DNA from: Epiperipatus broadwayi
Lineage: Eukaryota; Onychophora; Udeonychophora; Euonychophora; Peripatidae
DNA length: 64,000 nt
Assembly (NCBI GenBank): GCA_028023455.1
Contig: JAQFVV010000001.1
Span: 24,537,401 to 24,601,400 of the forward strand
Direction: 5' to 3'
Shown piece after piece: positions 22,701 to 37,149 of the stretch (position 1 is the first letter of the stretch; the number at the start of each line of letters is the position of its first letter). A model generated the notes under the pieces. The model was given only the letters and a program-made list of their open reading frames with translations. It made no database searches and was not told where the DNA came from. Position numbers and translations under genes: made by a program.

Positions 22701-24680
22701 GCTTTGTAATCATTTGAATAATAGATTTCCAAAAGATATAAATGATTGGAATATCTTGAATTCTTTTGTAATGAAAAATAATTTAAACATAGGAATGAAA
22801 AAGATAGTCTAAAAATGTTCATTTGTAAAATATGAATGTATAATAAATAATAATGATAAAAACCATATAAGTTTTAGATACAATTTTAAAACAATATGGT
22901 AATTTGAAATTTTTAGTAAATGAAAAGTATAAATTTGGAGTAATCAAAATCATTTAATGTTTTAATTATATATGTCTTAAAAACCCAAGAATATAAAGAA
23001 TTTTTGGTACTTTTCGATATTTATGCAAATTTTCAAGCTTCTTGCAACAATTATGGATATGGTTTTAGTTTAATGAATGCGATAAAACCAAATCCCATAA
23101 TAGACTAGATAATGAGTATTTGGATATATTAATAAAAATTAAGCATATCTTGTCAGAAAAGCAGATAAACCTAAAAAGTTTTATAAAATTTGGGTAAATT
23201 ACAAATATGAAAAAATAAAGGAATGAGTTATGTTTTATAATATTTCATTATAGATTGTACCAATATTGTGTTGGCACATAATAATTTTGTTTAAAAAAAT
23301 TATTAAAATAAAAATCTTTCGTAAAAGAAACGTAAAATTAAAAGTCTAAAGGTTTTATAAAAGAAGTAAAGAGTTTTTTCTTATTATTATTCGTTAAAAT
23401 AAATAGTTAAAAGTTTAAGAGTTCTTGAAATAAAAGTTACAATTAATTAATTAAAAGGAGGGAGAGGGAGTTTTTCCTGTAGAAACAAACTAAAAGTTTC
23501 ATAAAAGTTAAAGAGTTTCTTTTTTAGTATTATTAGTTAAAATGTAACATAAAGTTTCAAAATATAAATCTCTTTTCATTCGAGTTTATTAGAATAAATT
23601 ATACATGTGCGTAAATGTAAGCTTATTAATAAAATATATAATAAATGCGTGTATATGTGCATGCGACTGTAAATATAATATATACATATTAAATATTAAA
23701 AATAAATTAAAGTTAAAAAATTAAAGAACACTCAGCGGTGGCTACTAATAAAAATATAAAAACAACACGTTTGCATGGCTACTAATTAAATCTTCATAAA
23801 CATGAGATTATCAAAGGAATTTCGACAACAGATATTGCTGGAGGATATCAAAAATGACAACACGTCGTATGTATAAAAAGCCAATTTTTTAATCGGACAC
23901 TTAGTCGAGTTAATTGCGTTAAAGTTGACTTCAGTTGCGTTTGAGATAACAGTTCAGTGAGTTATATCAGTCAGCTTATTGTATATCCAGAATCAACAAT
24001 GCAGTGTTAAAATCTCGGAAAGCATACAATTTTCTCTAGCCTGAAGTCCGATGAAACTGCCAACTACCAGATAAAAGTGATGACTGTATAACAACCTGAA
24101 ACCGCTCAATATCTAATTGTCTTAAAGAAATGCCTCGGAATAATCAGCATCAAATCTCCACAAGGAAACATCAAATCTAACCGGTTAGAAATATTTCATC
24201 AGAAGCAGCAAACAGCAAGAAGTATCCACGTTCAAAATCCTAGGTAAAAACATTTTTCTCATTTCTAAAGTAGCCATGCATTCGTAAAGCTCCAAGAGTC
24301 AAGTTTAAGAACTCTATAGTATACATAAATGAACTGTTAATATGTATGTTTAAAATGTTGTGTGTGTTCATGCGTTCGTATATTGATTTCATGGTATTTT
24401 GTATTTCAAATATTATTTAATGCTTTCTCATAAGATATTATAGTGTGCAAATTATATATGTGCGTGTGTTATATTAGCAAATAAGATTGATAAAATATTA
24501 AAATTAGTTAATCAATGTTAATTAAAATAAATTGTCTTTATAAACTTAAATCTTTATTTGTTGGTCAATTCTTTCACCACTAATTGAAACTATATTTTGT
24601 TATTGAATTAAAATAATAGACTGAGCTGGTTTAGGGATTTTTCAAGCACTGGATTATCCTGTCCAAACATTTTAGTCTTA
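22701..24680. other. A+T-rich intron with a degenerate direct repeat
   Basis: At 23340-23560 a ~100-130-bp unit recurs (AAAAGAAGTAAAGAGTTTTT, TTATTATTCGTTAAAATAAA versus AAAAGTTAAAGAGTTTCTTT, AGTATTATTAGTTAAAATGT). Otherwise no gene, exon or element end could be supported. Confidence 0.5.
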
Positions 24681-24682
24681 GA

Positions 24683-26140
24683 CTAGCTGGCGCCCGGGTT
24701 TACTCCGAAACAAAGTGTTTGGATAGTAGGGGTTTGAATCTAGCAGCCGAGGTGGGCCACGATCTGGAAATGTGATCGTGTTATGCCTTGCATAGCTCGA
24801 TCTGATCGTGGGTATTGTTGACAGCTAAAGCTATCAATAATATTTTCCATTTCGTTCAAATGTGCCGGTTCGATCACGTAATATTTATAAGCAAACAAGA
24901 TTATAAATGTATTAGAAACCAGCTAAACCATTTGCAGTATAAGTAAGATCTTCTGCGGATCGAACCCAGTACAGTATATAAACGTGCAAATAAATGTTAT
25001 ATTTTGACATTTTTATATACATATATATTTTACTGCACATTGGATGGTTTAATGTGCCAAGCTCTTATACTTTTAGTTCAGAGAGTTTACTCTTAAGAGG
25101 GAACATTGATCACCACATAAAATTAGTTTCTTTTAATAGGAAGACAGGATAAATAAGATTCAGTTTATCCATTTGCATTCACAAACAACAATTGCCAAAA
25201 TTGCAAATAAGACCCTTGAGTGCAGGGTCGATAGCAAAAAAAAAAAAAAAAAATGCTTGAATCATTTATCTTGTTTGCTATTTTATTAACTCTAGATGAG
25301 ACATTCACAGTACTTTCAAATCTCATAAAGTCAATCCATTCTAAAACTTGGTCATCTGTGAAAAAAAAAAAACAAATAGTGTATTTACTTTCATTTAAAA
25401 ATGTTTTTTCCATAGAGATGCAGTATTTAAAAAAAAATATTTCAACTAATAAATAAGTATTTTGATTTCTCTATAGTGCTTTAATTGAATAATGTTACAG
25501 ATAAAAGTATAAAATAATAATTAAAATATATCTATGTAAATAATAATATATAAGTTATGAACAGGAATCTCGACATACATACCTACAGCTTTGCTCCTTA
25601 ATAGTGTACAAGAATAACACAATATGAAGTTGTTCCCATGGCTTACATATATACATTTTATTTACAAAAACATCAATACTTCTGAATTTGATCAACTCTT
25701 AAAATTTTAATTTAAATATATTTTGTTCGCATCTACTTGCAAGCGAGAAATTAAATAATGGTACAAATGAAATTGAATTAATTTCAATATATTTACAAAA
25801 TTAAATTTTACCCTTGCTTTACCAAAAAACTATTATCACTTCATTTCTGTAGTATATATTTTAATACACAATGCACACTTTTGTGCCATTGCCTACGTTT
25901 TGCATATGCGAACCATATGTAAGTAAAAATCATGATTCAGTGCAATCCATGATCCATTAAAACATATCTGTTATTATAATACAATTATTGTATATATGTT
26001 TGTGCTCCATGTCCTCACATTTTGTCCATGCGACTAATATGTAAAGGAAAACCATGTTTAGTGCAGGCTATGACGTGTTAAAATAAACCCCTATCTATTA
26101 AGTAATACATTACCCCAAAATGATTCATAAAAGACAAAAG
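24683..26140. other. Unassigned repeat-like block, then A+T-rich intron
   Basis: 24683-24890 is locally G+C-richer (ACTAGCTGGCGCCCGGGTTT, GAGGTGGGCCACGATCTGG, GCCGGTTCGATCACG), unlike its surroundings, and is probably an old transposon piece; I cannot place the family. 25890-26060 holds two similar ~130-bp units (GTTTTGCATATGCG.. versus ATTTTGTCCATGCG..). Nothing coding is seen. Confidence 0.4.
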
Positions 26141-27800
26141 CATAATGTTTGTTCATTTCAACTCTTAGACAAATGAATAAGGATTTGTGCAATACAAAGA
26201 TCATGCTGTGTATACGTTAAGCATCGGTCCATGCTTAAAAACTCTGATAAGAAAAGTGAAGCTATAAAAATGGCTGTTTCTGCCCTAAAAAAAACAAACT
26301 ACTTAATTTAGTCAAATAATTGGAACCAGAAATAAAGTCACTGAATGTATTTATACAATTGTTCATTGTGTGGTTTCGAAAGCCATACCCCTCACAGATG
26401 GAAAATTCATCAACGAAATGTTTTTGATAAGTGCTAAAATCTTATTCAGTAATCTATCAAATAAACAAACAATACTGTTTCGAATTAAAAAAATATTGAT
26501 TTCTGCAAGATCAATTCAAAAACGAATAACTGACATGGCTGAAGATGTAATAGCAAAATAGAAAATCAATTTACAAACTGTTATATTCAGTGTTGCTGTT
26601 GATGAAAGCACAGACACAAATGATGTGGTGTGCATAGCAATAGTTGCACAAAATTGTGGCAACCATCGTATTTATGAATTATGTTGATTCCTCTTAGTAA
26701 TACAACAAAGGGACATGACATTTTAATTAAATTTTTCAATTATTTTGAAAATCAGAAAATTAACATAAATAAAATATTTAGTATTACTACTAATGCCAGC
26801 TGTGCAATGATCGGAAAGCAAAAGAGATTTGTTAAACTTCTTGAAATTCATTAGACACTGAATATTGAGTTTCCACTGCATTATAAACCAGAAAAGTTGT
26901 GAAAATCTTTTCATGGTGCTAGAATTCTGTAATAGACACTGTCATTAAGATAGTCAAATTCATAGTCTTTCATTTTTCATTACAGGCAATTTGAGTCCCT
27001 TTTGCAAGAAATTAGCAGTGCGTGTATGGACCTGCCGCTATACAGCAAAGGCCGATGAATTAATCTAGATAATATCTTGAACACATTTCTTTTTTTAAGT
27101 TTGTAAAATGTAAACAAAGAGCTTTGCTAATTCCTCAACAAACTTTATGATAAATGCTAACCAAGAGAAAGCATTTAAAATATCTCTATCAGAAACCACA
27201 CCCAATCCCCTGGATCAATGGTTTCATGCTCTGGAACAGGCTTGTATCATATCTGTAAGAAATAAAGATACTTCTTGACAAAGAAAAACATTTCCTAGAA
27301 ATTAATGACAAAGACTGTTTATGCAAATTGATGTTCCTGACTGATATAACTAAACACCTGAATGATTTCAACGTGTTTGCAAAAAAGGGTCAACAGTACT
27401 AGAACTTTTTGAATACTAAAAAGGATTTGCATCAAAATTAAATTTTGGCATGATATTACCACTAACACCTAAAAGTACTTTCCAAATGTAAATGTTCATG
27501 CAAATCGATTCAACATTAACAAAGATGAACTTCAGAAATATGAAGCTTTCAGAGAATGTTCCACATGATGTGAAGATTTCCAAACACATATACCCATATT
27601 ATCTTTCCTTATCAAACCTGATGTAATTTATCTAAAGATGATCCCATTTGATTCATCGCTTTTTGAGTAGATAAACGTTGATAGTTTTGAAATGGGAACT
27701 CTTGAATTAATATCAGAATTGTGGAAAACTAAATTTCTAGAATTGCAGAAAACTCTTGAAACTGGAAAAGTATGCTATCATTCTCAATTATTGGATATCT

Positions 27801-29898
27801 GGTAATAGTATATATACTGCACACCACCGCTTGATGGCACTGCTTTTCGCCCACCAATCCATCAATATACTGGTTCACAGGCAGACGGTTTCTATACATA
27901 CTACGGTATTTTAATTTTTTTTAAAACAAAAATCGAAAAATAGGTTTTTTTTTCTGTTTTTTAAATACATAATACTATGGTAAAACTTTTTTTTTTTACT
28001 TTCTATATATAAATCTACTATGGTATTTTAATTTTTTTCTTCTGTTTTTTAATAAGGCCTTAAAACTTCATTTTTAATAAACAAACACTTTGTTTTTAGA
28101 TGGTGAAGGGAGATTGGTTTGCTTTTTAATTATTGACTTTTTTTTTTTTGAGGCCTTTTTTTAACATTTATGCTATCGAAAAGTTCTTCAATTTTTTTGG
28201 TTTTTTATAAGAAAGCCTTAAACACTTTGTTTTTAAGATACCAACACTTTGTTTTACAATGGGGGAGAGGTTCGGTTTGTTTTTGAATTATTGATTTCCT
28301 TTTTTTTTTTTTTAAACATTTATGCTAGCACAAACTTCCTTAATTTTTTTGCTTTTTAAGAAAACCTTAAACACTTTGTTTTTAGATGAGAGAGGGGGTT
28401 TGATTTGCTTTTCAATCATGTAAACAACCACAATTTCCCATGAAATTATTTGGACATTTACTGAATTAAAAATAAACTAAACTTTTAACAAGCTTTAAAA
28501 AAAAAAAACACAATTTTCTTTTTTTGCATAGAATCTACAAAAAACAACACGCAAATTAATTACAAAACAACAAAAACAGTCACTTAGACAGTCTCATCTC
28601 GCCTAATATGGCCCGGAAGAGGTCGTCCTTTATGCAGATGTTGCCAAAGGAAGTCTGCTAGGTAATTGTCAATGGTTGTCCTGGCTGCACTACGCTGCTT
28701 CTTGTTCTACCATTTCAAAACCCCCATAGTCTCTCAATGTTCTGTGTTTGGGCACCTGTGGCAGGATTAACAAAGTTGTACTGGTGATTTACGGTCAGTT
28801 GGGAATAGCCTGCAGCCTCTAGGTCAGCTATCCTGTAGCCTTTCCAGAAATCGCTGTAAATGGTGGTTCCAGACTGGATGTTGTTGTATATGGCCTCGAG
28901 GAGTGTAGCTGCAAAGCAAGAGGGTACCCCGCCATAGCGAAACATTTCCCATTTCACGACACACTGCCTAACAGCAATTGCTGGGGCAACATCCTGCCCT
29001 GGTGGTTCTTTCTTCGACTGAAGAGGGTCTCGGGCACCTCCACGATCTTATCCGGGCCCCCTATTTATCAACAGGGGCGCGAGATGATTCTCCAGGCAAA
29101 ACTCGCACAGACCAGTCATTGTTCCAGTGAATGAGGGCACCTCTGGGGAGGTCCAGTTCTGCCATACCGCATTCCAAACATTCCGTCATGACTTTAACAA
29201 TAAATGAGCCTCAAAGCTGTAAGGAATGGCATTTTGGAGCTGCCGAACCAAGTAGCCTCACGGACCACAGGTACGCTTGCAGAAGTGGCATCGGAATTTT
29301 CCAGCTACTAGAGTTGACTAAGACCATGCTTCACCTGCAACCACAGCTCCGACTGGGACAGGATGCTTTCGTTCTGGAAAAACGCCACAGCATCAGCTTC
29401 TGTGGACAGCAATTCACCGAGCTTCAACAAATTTTTTACACTTGCCGCCACCATTTTATTGTTCTCGCACATTATCTCGTGAAACGTGCATTTCACGTGA
29501 ACTCGGCCGAACTCTGCTTTTCACCCTAACCTTTGAAGTTGTATGCACTTACAAAGTGTAGGGAAGCGTGACGGGCTGACAATTCTTACTGTGTACTACT
29601 ACTTCAAATATGCTTTCTCACAATTATTTGGAAATGCATATGTTAAGAGTTTCACGTCCTTAAAATGTCACCATCAAATCATACCGTAGTGATAGGTCAG
29701 TTGTGCTCACTTGAGGAATACTGTCGTAAGACCTTGGGCGGAGTATTTCATTATGTAATCATAGAATACATCACCATCAGGCAGCCTGTTATGGCTACAA
29801 TACTGCTGTAGTGTTAGCCTTAAGTTAGAGCACTAAAACGGTATGGGTAAAAAGTAGCGCCATTAAGCGGTGGGGTGCAATATATATAGACTATTACC
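27801..29898. mobile_element. Merlin DNA transposon, 2,098 bp, with inverted ends and target duplication
   Basis: Left end GGTAATAGTATATATACTGC and right end (complement) GGTAATAGTCTATATATATT continue matching for about 55 bp through CACCGCTTRATGGC. GGATATCT (27793-27800) and AGATATCT (29899-29906) are the 8-bp target duplication with one difference. Ends starting GG and an 8-bp duplication match the Merlin superfamily, as does the internal IS1016/ISXO2-type transposase. The left 700 bp is filled by ~150-bp repeats with ACACTTTGTTTTTAGATG and T-tracts. It is inserted in the hAT transposase described separately. Confidence 0.88.
28690..29510 (-). pseudogene. Merlin transposase (IS1016/ISXO2-type DDE), broken
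   Basis: Minus-strand reading: an N-terminal part with CHFCKRTCG (a C-x2-C knuckle, ~29260-29290) and LRGSFIVKVMTECLECGM; then VKWEMFRYGGVPSCFAATLL, NNIQSGTTIYSDFWKGYR (second catalytic Asp in YSDFW, ~28850), TVNHQYNFVNPATGAQTQNI and ERLWGF (catalytic Glu, ~28730). The NPxTGAxTxxIE block is diagnostic for Merlin/ISXO2 transposases. A stop near 29310 and frame shifts at 28960-29110 break it; the first catalytic Asp is not readable. Confidence 0.85.
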
Positions 29899-30239
29899 AG
29901 ATATCTTTATCTGACAGACTTAATTCTTTGAAAAATATCGCATGTGCTCTGCTTTCAGCATTCGGTTCAATTTATATAGGTGAACAAATTTTCTCACATA
30001 TGAAGAATATTTTGAGTGCGCAAAGAAATTGTCTAACACCTGAACATTCAGAAACCTGTGTGAAACGAAATGTGACCAATTACACAACTGATATTGTCAA
30101 TTGAGCAAAGAGGTGCAAGGACAAAGTTCGCATTAATTTATTAATAGCTCAGATTAATAATAAAGAATGATTAATCATATTAGAATTCTTTATAATTAAA
30201 TTTTTAATAAACATGTTAAAAATTAAAATTTAACAAACA

Positions 30240-30690
30240 TTTTTAAACTTATATATATATGTCAATTTATATAATTTTTCACTCATTTTTAATTAACCAG
30301 TTATTAACCAAATTTATACAAGTCTTGTAAATATTCATATAATTATTTTTAATATAATGTTTCATATATTTGTCTTCTTTTTGGATCTTTGATGCAATTT
30401 AAACATTTAATACTTTTTGTAATATCTAATGCAGATTTATCATCTACATTGGAAAAGAATAAATATCTTTATTTAAAAGATGAGCATAGAATAGATGCTA
30501 TAAAAAGTATTAAATGTTTAAACTTCAGCAAAGATCAAAAAAAAAAAAAAAGAAAAAAAAGACAAATATACAAAATATATATTAAAAATAATTATATGAA
30601 TATTTACAAGACTTTTATAAATTTGGTTAATAACTGGTTAATTAAAAATGAATGGAAAATTATATAAATTGACATATATATAATTGTAAA
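30240..30690. repeat. Fold-back element with ~190-bp arms
   Basis: 30243-30430 and 30495-30690 are inverted copies: ATATATGTCAATTTATATAA, TTAATTAACCAGTTATTAAC, AAATATTCATATAATTATTT, AATTTAAACATTTAATACTT on the left are complemented on the right. The 65-bp spacer contains GCAGATTTATCATCTACATT. The 92-codon frame across the right arm is a by-product. It is probably a MITE; no target duplication was identified. Confidence 0.8.
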
Positions 30691-30699
30691 AAAAAAAAA

Positions 30700-31900
30700 T
30701 GCATGTAATTTATTTATTATATTGTTGATATAGTCAATTATTTTGTAATTACTGGATTTATATATAGATTTTGATTTATTTTAATGATTTATATTGTTAT
30801 TAGTTGTTTTAATATCATTATTGAACACTAGATGGTTTTATGTCTGTAATAGTTCGTTAACGTAATAGATTATTAACATTTGAAAAGGGCGCCAAATCAG
30901 GTGCAGAAAAAGGCTTTTTATGTATATAAAAAAATTGATATTTATATAGCTGTTGTAAGAATTTATTATTTTTTGAATATTGTTTTATGGAAGAACAGCA
31001 TAAAGATTTTTTTTTTTTTTAACTAAATCTGTTATCAAAAGTTCATTTTTATAAGTTATCTATTGAAATTTGCAATTTATAAATATATTTTAGTCTATAA
31101 TAATGACAATATTTATTCAAATTTATTGCATTCCAGGTCATTTATCTTTAGGGCAACATATTTTAGCATAAAGTAAACTGAAATTATTGTGAAAATATTA
31201 TCTTCAATCATGGATCATACAATTATTAAAGAAGGTAGAAAATCATCTAAAAAAAACTTACTTTCACTGTCAATGAGATTACAGTTCATATATAAGATTT
31301 TTGTTAAGACATAAAAAAAAATCATTAAAGCAGAATTTTCTATTAGCCCATACTTAAAAAGTTATTGATGAACCTAATTTTTCTTTTGATTATCCTAAGG
31401 CAGAAAAGATTTCAGAAATAGAAAATATATTTCCAGAAATTTTAAAAATTTAACAAAGGGTAATTAACAAAATCACTTACCATTATCCAAATAAAAACAA
31501 TCACAAAAACATGTCATAAAAACAAAACTGTGACAGTCTTAAAATCCAATAAGGTTTACAAAATCTGGAAAAATTATCCCTTATGTATTTTTTTCCTACT
31601 ATTTCTTAAAAAATAAATTTATTACTTATGTTAATGGTTGAGAGCTAACTACCATTAGAACAGACTGAAGATATACTAACACATTTTATCTTTAAATAAT
31701 CCTACTGAAAATAGCTTCCAAAATAAAGATTGATTATATTTATCACTCTGATTATTCTACAATTCTGCTTAAAAAAATTATTTCCTATAAAGATCTACAA
31801 AATTTTTAAATGCATAAAAACAAGATAAAATACTCATCATGAATAAAAAAATTCAAAAGATTAGATAATATTCACTGCAACTAAACCTTTATAGAATGGT
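30700..31900. other. A+T-rich intron, nothing recognised
   Basis: ETF1 intron 3. No coding similarity or element ends found. Confidence 0.5.
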
Positions 31901-31909
31901 CTTTTACAG

Positions 31910-32823
31910 CAGTGGTCTTCAACCTTTTCACACCTGCGGACCGGTAAAAGTAAGGATAAGATTTCGCGGACCAGAAGTTTACAGATAAATTTTTATTTGG
32001 GGGGGGGGGGGGGGTGGTGGTGAGAAATACATTGTCAACACTGAGACAAAAGATAGACACCAAAGTTATTTTTTGTTTGTTTTTATTTTTTAATAAAAAA
32101 GGTAACAGAAATTGGTTTTAAAAATAAAAGTTTTAGTATTTTAACGGTATACAAATAAAGCCTAAAAAAAATATTGCCTTATAGGCCAAAAAAAAGTGGG
32201 CGTATTTTTAAACAAAAAAAAAAAAGAAAACGAAACTTGAAAAAGTCAAAAGTTTTGATCTTACTATATTTTGGGGTGGTGGGGTATATTGAGAAATACT
32301 TTGCAAAAGTTAGAAACAAAACTTATTTTTTGGTTTTTATTTTTAAAAAAGGTAATAAAAATTGATTTCCAAAATAAGAAGTTAAAGTCAAAAAAAAAAA
32401 AAATAGCCTTATAGCCAAAAAAAAAAAAAACACTAAAAATGAAATATTAAAAGAGAGAGTAGGAAAAATTTAAGAGATCAAAAAAAGTCACGTTACATTT
32501 TATTGTTTTAACAACGCTGACAAGCAGCAGTGATTGGCTATCAAAAGACAACTGGAGTTTGTGTAATAAAAAACTTTCTACCCCCCCTCCCCCAATAAAC
32601 ATTGTGATAAATAGAAAAACAAGTTAATTTATGTATGATTGATTAGATTTGTGGTATTTTTGTTCTGTTTCTTTTTTTTTAATAAATGTGATGAAAAAAT
32701 AAATAAAAATTGTTCATATTAATTAAAAGTTTAAAATCTTATTATTTTGTTATTATAAGCTTTCTTGCAGTCTAGCTGCGGACCGACAGACAACTTCTGC
32801 GGCCCGGTGATTGAAGACCACTG
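31910..32823. mobile_element. Non-autonomous hAT element (914 bp), perfect 8-bp target duplication
   Basis: Left end CAGTGGTCTTCAACCTTTTC, ACACCTGCGGACCGG; right end GCGGCCCGGTGATTGAAGAC, CACTG: inverted repeats of the hAT/Charlie type with GCGGACCGG sub-terminal words. TTTTACAG flanks both sides exactly (31902-31909 and 32824-32831), so the insertion is relatively recent. The interior has G- and A-tracts and two similar blocks (31990-32110 and 32270-32360) but no transposase. Confidence 0.9.
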
Positions 32824-33841
32824 TTTTACAGGAATCACTTTTGTTGTTGCTAACATTGCTATGGCTTCAAGTAAACACATACAAAAAACTAATATAAAAA
32901 CTCCTTATCTCCCAAAATATAAAGTTTAGAAAATATTAATGAGTTGAGATCTTATTTCTAATTTCATTAAGATATATGTTTAGTGTTTAATTTAAAAATA
33001 TAAGTTAATTAAACATAATCCACTACAACAAAATCTTGAAACCTAAAACTATTTCGTACTATCATAGATTAATTATTTTCCTTATCTATTAAAAATGAGA
33101 TTTAAAATCATCTCTTATGAATATCTTTCTTGCCAAATTATTAGGAAATGTGTTGCAAATATTCTGGTTTCCTTAGCAATATATATTCTATTAATGAACC
33201 TTATTCTAATATGGAAAATGAGTTAATATATATATTTTTTTACCTTTAATACAAAAAAAAAAAAACTAAAGTAAACTGGGGCGGGGCCAGGTTAAATGAC
33301 AAGTATCTAAAATGATAGGGTGAGCACACAGTTCGAATTAATGAGATTAACTAATATTTCTTCATTTTTTCTCAGTTACAAAGTGATCTAAAACCTTTAA
33401 CTCAGGCATGCCATTCACCATTATGTTAAACCTGCAAGGATAAATGTAATAGGCTATTAAGAAGGCTGGATTTATCACTAATTCAAAAACAAATTTGTTT
33501 GATCATTAAATATCCCAAGTTGTTTTTTCCCCTAATATCAACTATAAAGTCCCTCAAGTAGTATAATTTTTATGTAGATCAGAAATGAGAAGTTTAATGA
33601 AATCACAAAATTATTTATTAGAAGGTAAGAAATACTACTTTTAAATAGTGAATAAGTAACTAGTTGTCTTGCAAAATTCATATGTTTAATAATAATAAAT
33701 CATAAAGTTCAACACTATACAATTGTTAGTTAATTACATATACATAAATTTTAACAAAAAGATAAGAACAACAACAATAACAAAAAAAAACACAAGTAAA
33801 ATACTTATGCATTTAAAGTATAAAAGATTTAAGAAATTTTA

Positions 33842-35180
<1,339 letters not shown>

Positions 35181-35182
35181 AT

Positions 35183-35300
35183 ATTTATTCGCCAACCAAT
35201 ACAGCAATTGGCAAGCGATGATAAAGAGTGCTAATAATCCCTTTATAGACCTCAGCTGCCATTCAATAAACCAACTTTTTATTTAGCTACTAACATTGCT
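35183..35300 (+). repeat. Short fragment matching the 5' region of the RTE-like LINE
   Basis: GCCAACCAATACAGCAATTG, AAGAGTGCTAATAATCCCTT, TCAGCTGCCATTCAATAA, CTTTTTATTTAGCTACT follows 62405-62510 in the same order. It is either a truncated relative of that element or of a SINE that shares its head. Confidence 0.6.
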
Positions 35301-35784
35301 AACAACAAATATTTGAAAAGCAGGAATGTATTTTATTATAAAGACAAATATTAGCAGAAAAAAATTAATAAAGCAAATTTTGGAAGGTTAAAAATTGGAT
35401 TTTGCCATAAAAACCAATTTTTTTTTAATTCTTAGAAATGCTTGATGTATCAATGAAAGACTGATATCAAAATTTGGTTTGCATATTAGCATCTGCATTC
35501 ATTTTATTAATGCACATGCTCCCACATTAGATTTAAAGAAAATTTTTTTTACTGCTTCTTGGACAGCATGATTATTGCAATATAATAAAAGATTGAAATT
35601 TTTTTTTGAGTTTATTACAAGTGCTGATACACATAGTAGACTTTGATCAAAATTTGTTTTAAATAGTCATTTTGATGCTGTATACTCAAATGGTCTGTTA
35701 TTATTGTACATGTGCATAACACATGGATTGACTGTCATAAACTTTGGGCAAAATAATTGTTAAATAATATATATAAAAAAGATT

Positions 35785-36010
35785 TTTTTTTTTAAATGCT
35801 TTTATGTAAAAAGCAGAGTAAAAAGTAGAAAAATAAGTCATCTGACTAAAAAATATGTTGTATTGTTTCATAAAAGCATTCGAGGTCATAAAAATCAAAA
35901 AGGCTTCAAATGCTTTAATGAAACATTGTATGTTTTTTAGTCGAATTACTTTGTTATTTTTCTACTTTTTAATCTACTGTTTACATAAAAACATTATTTA
36001 AAAAAAATTT
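35785..36010. repeat. Hairpin MITE-like inverted repeat, ~95-bp arms
   Basis: Left arm AAATGCTTTTATGTAAAAAG, TAAAAAGTAGAAAAATAA, GACTAAAAAATATGTTGTAT, TTTCATAAAAGCATT is complemented at 35912-36005. The spacer is about 30 bp. No target duplication assigned. Confidence 0.75.
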
Positions 36011-36019
36011 TTTTTTACT

Positions 36020-37140
36020 TTTTACTTATATTTACATATTTTAAAAAATAAATTACAAAAAGATCTGACAAAAATTATAATTTAATAATAAGTGAAAATA
36101 AAAAGTATGCCCTCTAACAAACAAATTCTAAATTTAAATGTGATCATCTACTATATAAAAATATTTAGATGGGCTTTTTAATTAAGTATGAATTAAATCA
36201 ATATTACAAAATTTTATTCTACAAATGTAATGTTTCCATCAGATATATATATTTTTTAATTAACTTATTAAGTCTGAATTAAATTAATATTAACAAAATT
36301 TTACTCTACAAATGCATTATTTCCATTGGTTCAGTTGTAAAAAAGTTTTCTTGGAAAGCGCAAGGATGTGAGTTCAAATTTTAAACAGGAACAAATTTTT
36401 TTCATTGTTAAAAATTCAAAAATGTGGACATATAGACAGGGAAAGTTGATATAAAAGCATTTAAAAAAAATGATCATGGATGCATTCATGCTCAAAACAA
36501 AGAATTCAAAAGTATTATATTATAATTAAATCACAATATGAGAAAGTTCCAATTACACTAACATTACTGTTAGTTAGATCACGGATTAGTAAGCCTTAAA
36601 ATTAAAATGAGTTTCATTAAAAAAAAAAGAGAACTTATTCCAATTATATTCACAGGAAAATAGATGTTCATTCTTTAAAAATATCTACTATTCATGCTAA
36701 ATTTCAACAGCTATTTATTAACCAATGAAGTTGCTAATTTGGATTTCCAATAGCGCCATGTTACTGAGGCATGTGATTATCTTAAAAAGTGTCATTAAGG
36801 ATAAAAGTAAATCTATAGTTCATTAAGAAGAATCACAATTAGTTTTCTTATATAACTTGATTTCCCAGAAGAATAATTTGTTTAAAGGGGATTCATAGTA
36901 AATATTGACATTTAAAAGCAAAAGTTCAAGACTTAATGTTTGGCAGATGAAAAATGATGAAGGATATAGAATATCAATGATTGTGATCATTGAAGATATT
37001 TTTTGGACACAGTGAAATCAGTATGTGGACAGACCTGTAAAAACAATATTATATATGACAAAATTTTGAATAAATGGAAAAAATATTTTTGCCCATCTTT
37101 TGAATAATATGAGAATTGAAATGCTGTTTAATATTTTATT
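36020..37140. other. A+T-rich intron with a ~70-bp direct repeat
   Basis: 36183-36242 and 36258-36328 are near-identical direct copies (GAATTAAATYAATATTA, AAAATTTTAYTCTACAAATG). At 36330-36395 a decayed tRNA-like word pair (GGTTCAGTTGTAAAA and GTGAGTTCAAATTTT) is visible but too weak to call. Confidence 0.5.
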
Positions 37141-37149
37141 CATTTGTTA

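Larger units (their letters stand above)
26370..30110 (+). pseudogene. GTF2IRD2/ZBED-type hAT transposase, broken
   Basis: Blocks in order: PLTDGKFINEMFLISAKILF (26384), SARSIQKRITDMAEDVIAK, FSVAVDESTDTNDVVCIAIV (26589-26650; DEST catalytic block), FLTDITKHLNDFNVFAKKGS (27330-27390; hallmark of this group), LELISELWKTKFLELQ (27697-27745), then, after the inserted element, SAFGSIYIGEQIFSHMKNIL, SAQRNCLTPEHSETC (29957-30060; hAT C-terminal dimerisation domain). Numerous stops and frame shifts make it non-functional. Confidence 0.75.
26150..30120 (+). mobile_element. hAT element remnant (GTF2IRD2-like transposase) split by a Merlin element
   Basis: Transposase similarity runs from about 26250 to 27800 and resumes at 29900-30110, with an entire Merlin element between (27801-29898). 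In the reading, LLDIW (left of the insertion) continues into LYLTDL...SAFGSIYIGEQIFSHMKN to the right. No terminal inverted repeats of the hAT itself were identified. It lies in ETF1 intron 3, antisense to the gene. Confidence 0.75.

Noticed and set aside
24683-24720. LTR/primer-binding site (TGGCGCCCGGG) at 24692
   Set aside because: No LTR-like ends, gag or second copy nearby; the word alone is not enough.
29131-29529. 132-codon plus-strand frame
   Set aside because: It is antisense to the Merlin transposase remnant and has no domain of its own.
36330-36395. SINE head (GGTTCAGTTGT and GAGTTCAAATTTT)
   Set aside because: Both boxes are too decayed and I see no second copy.
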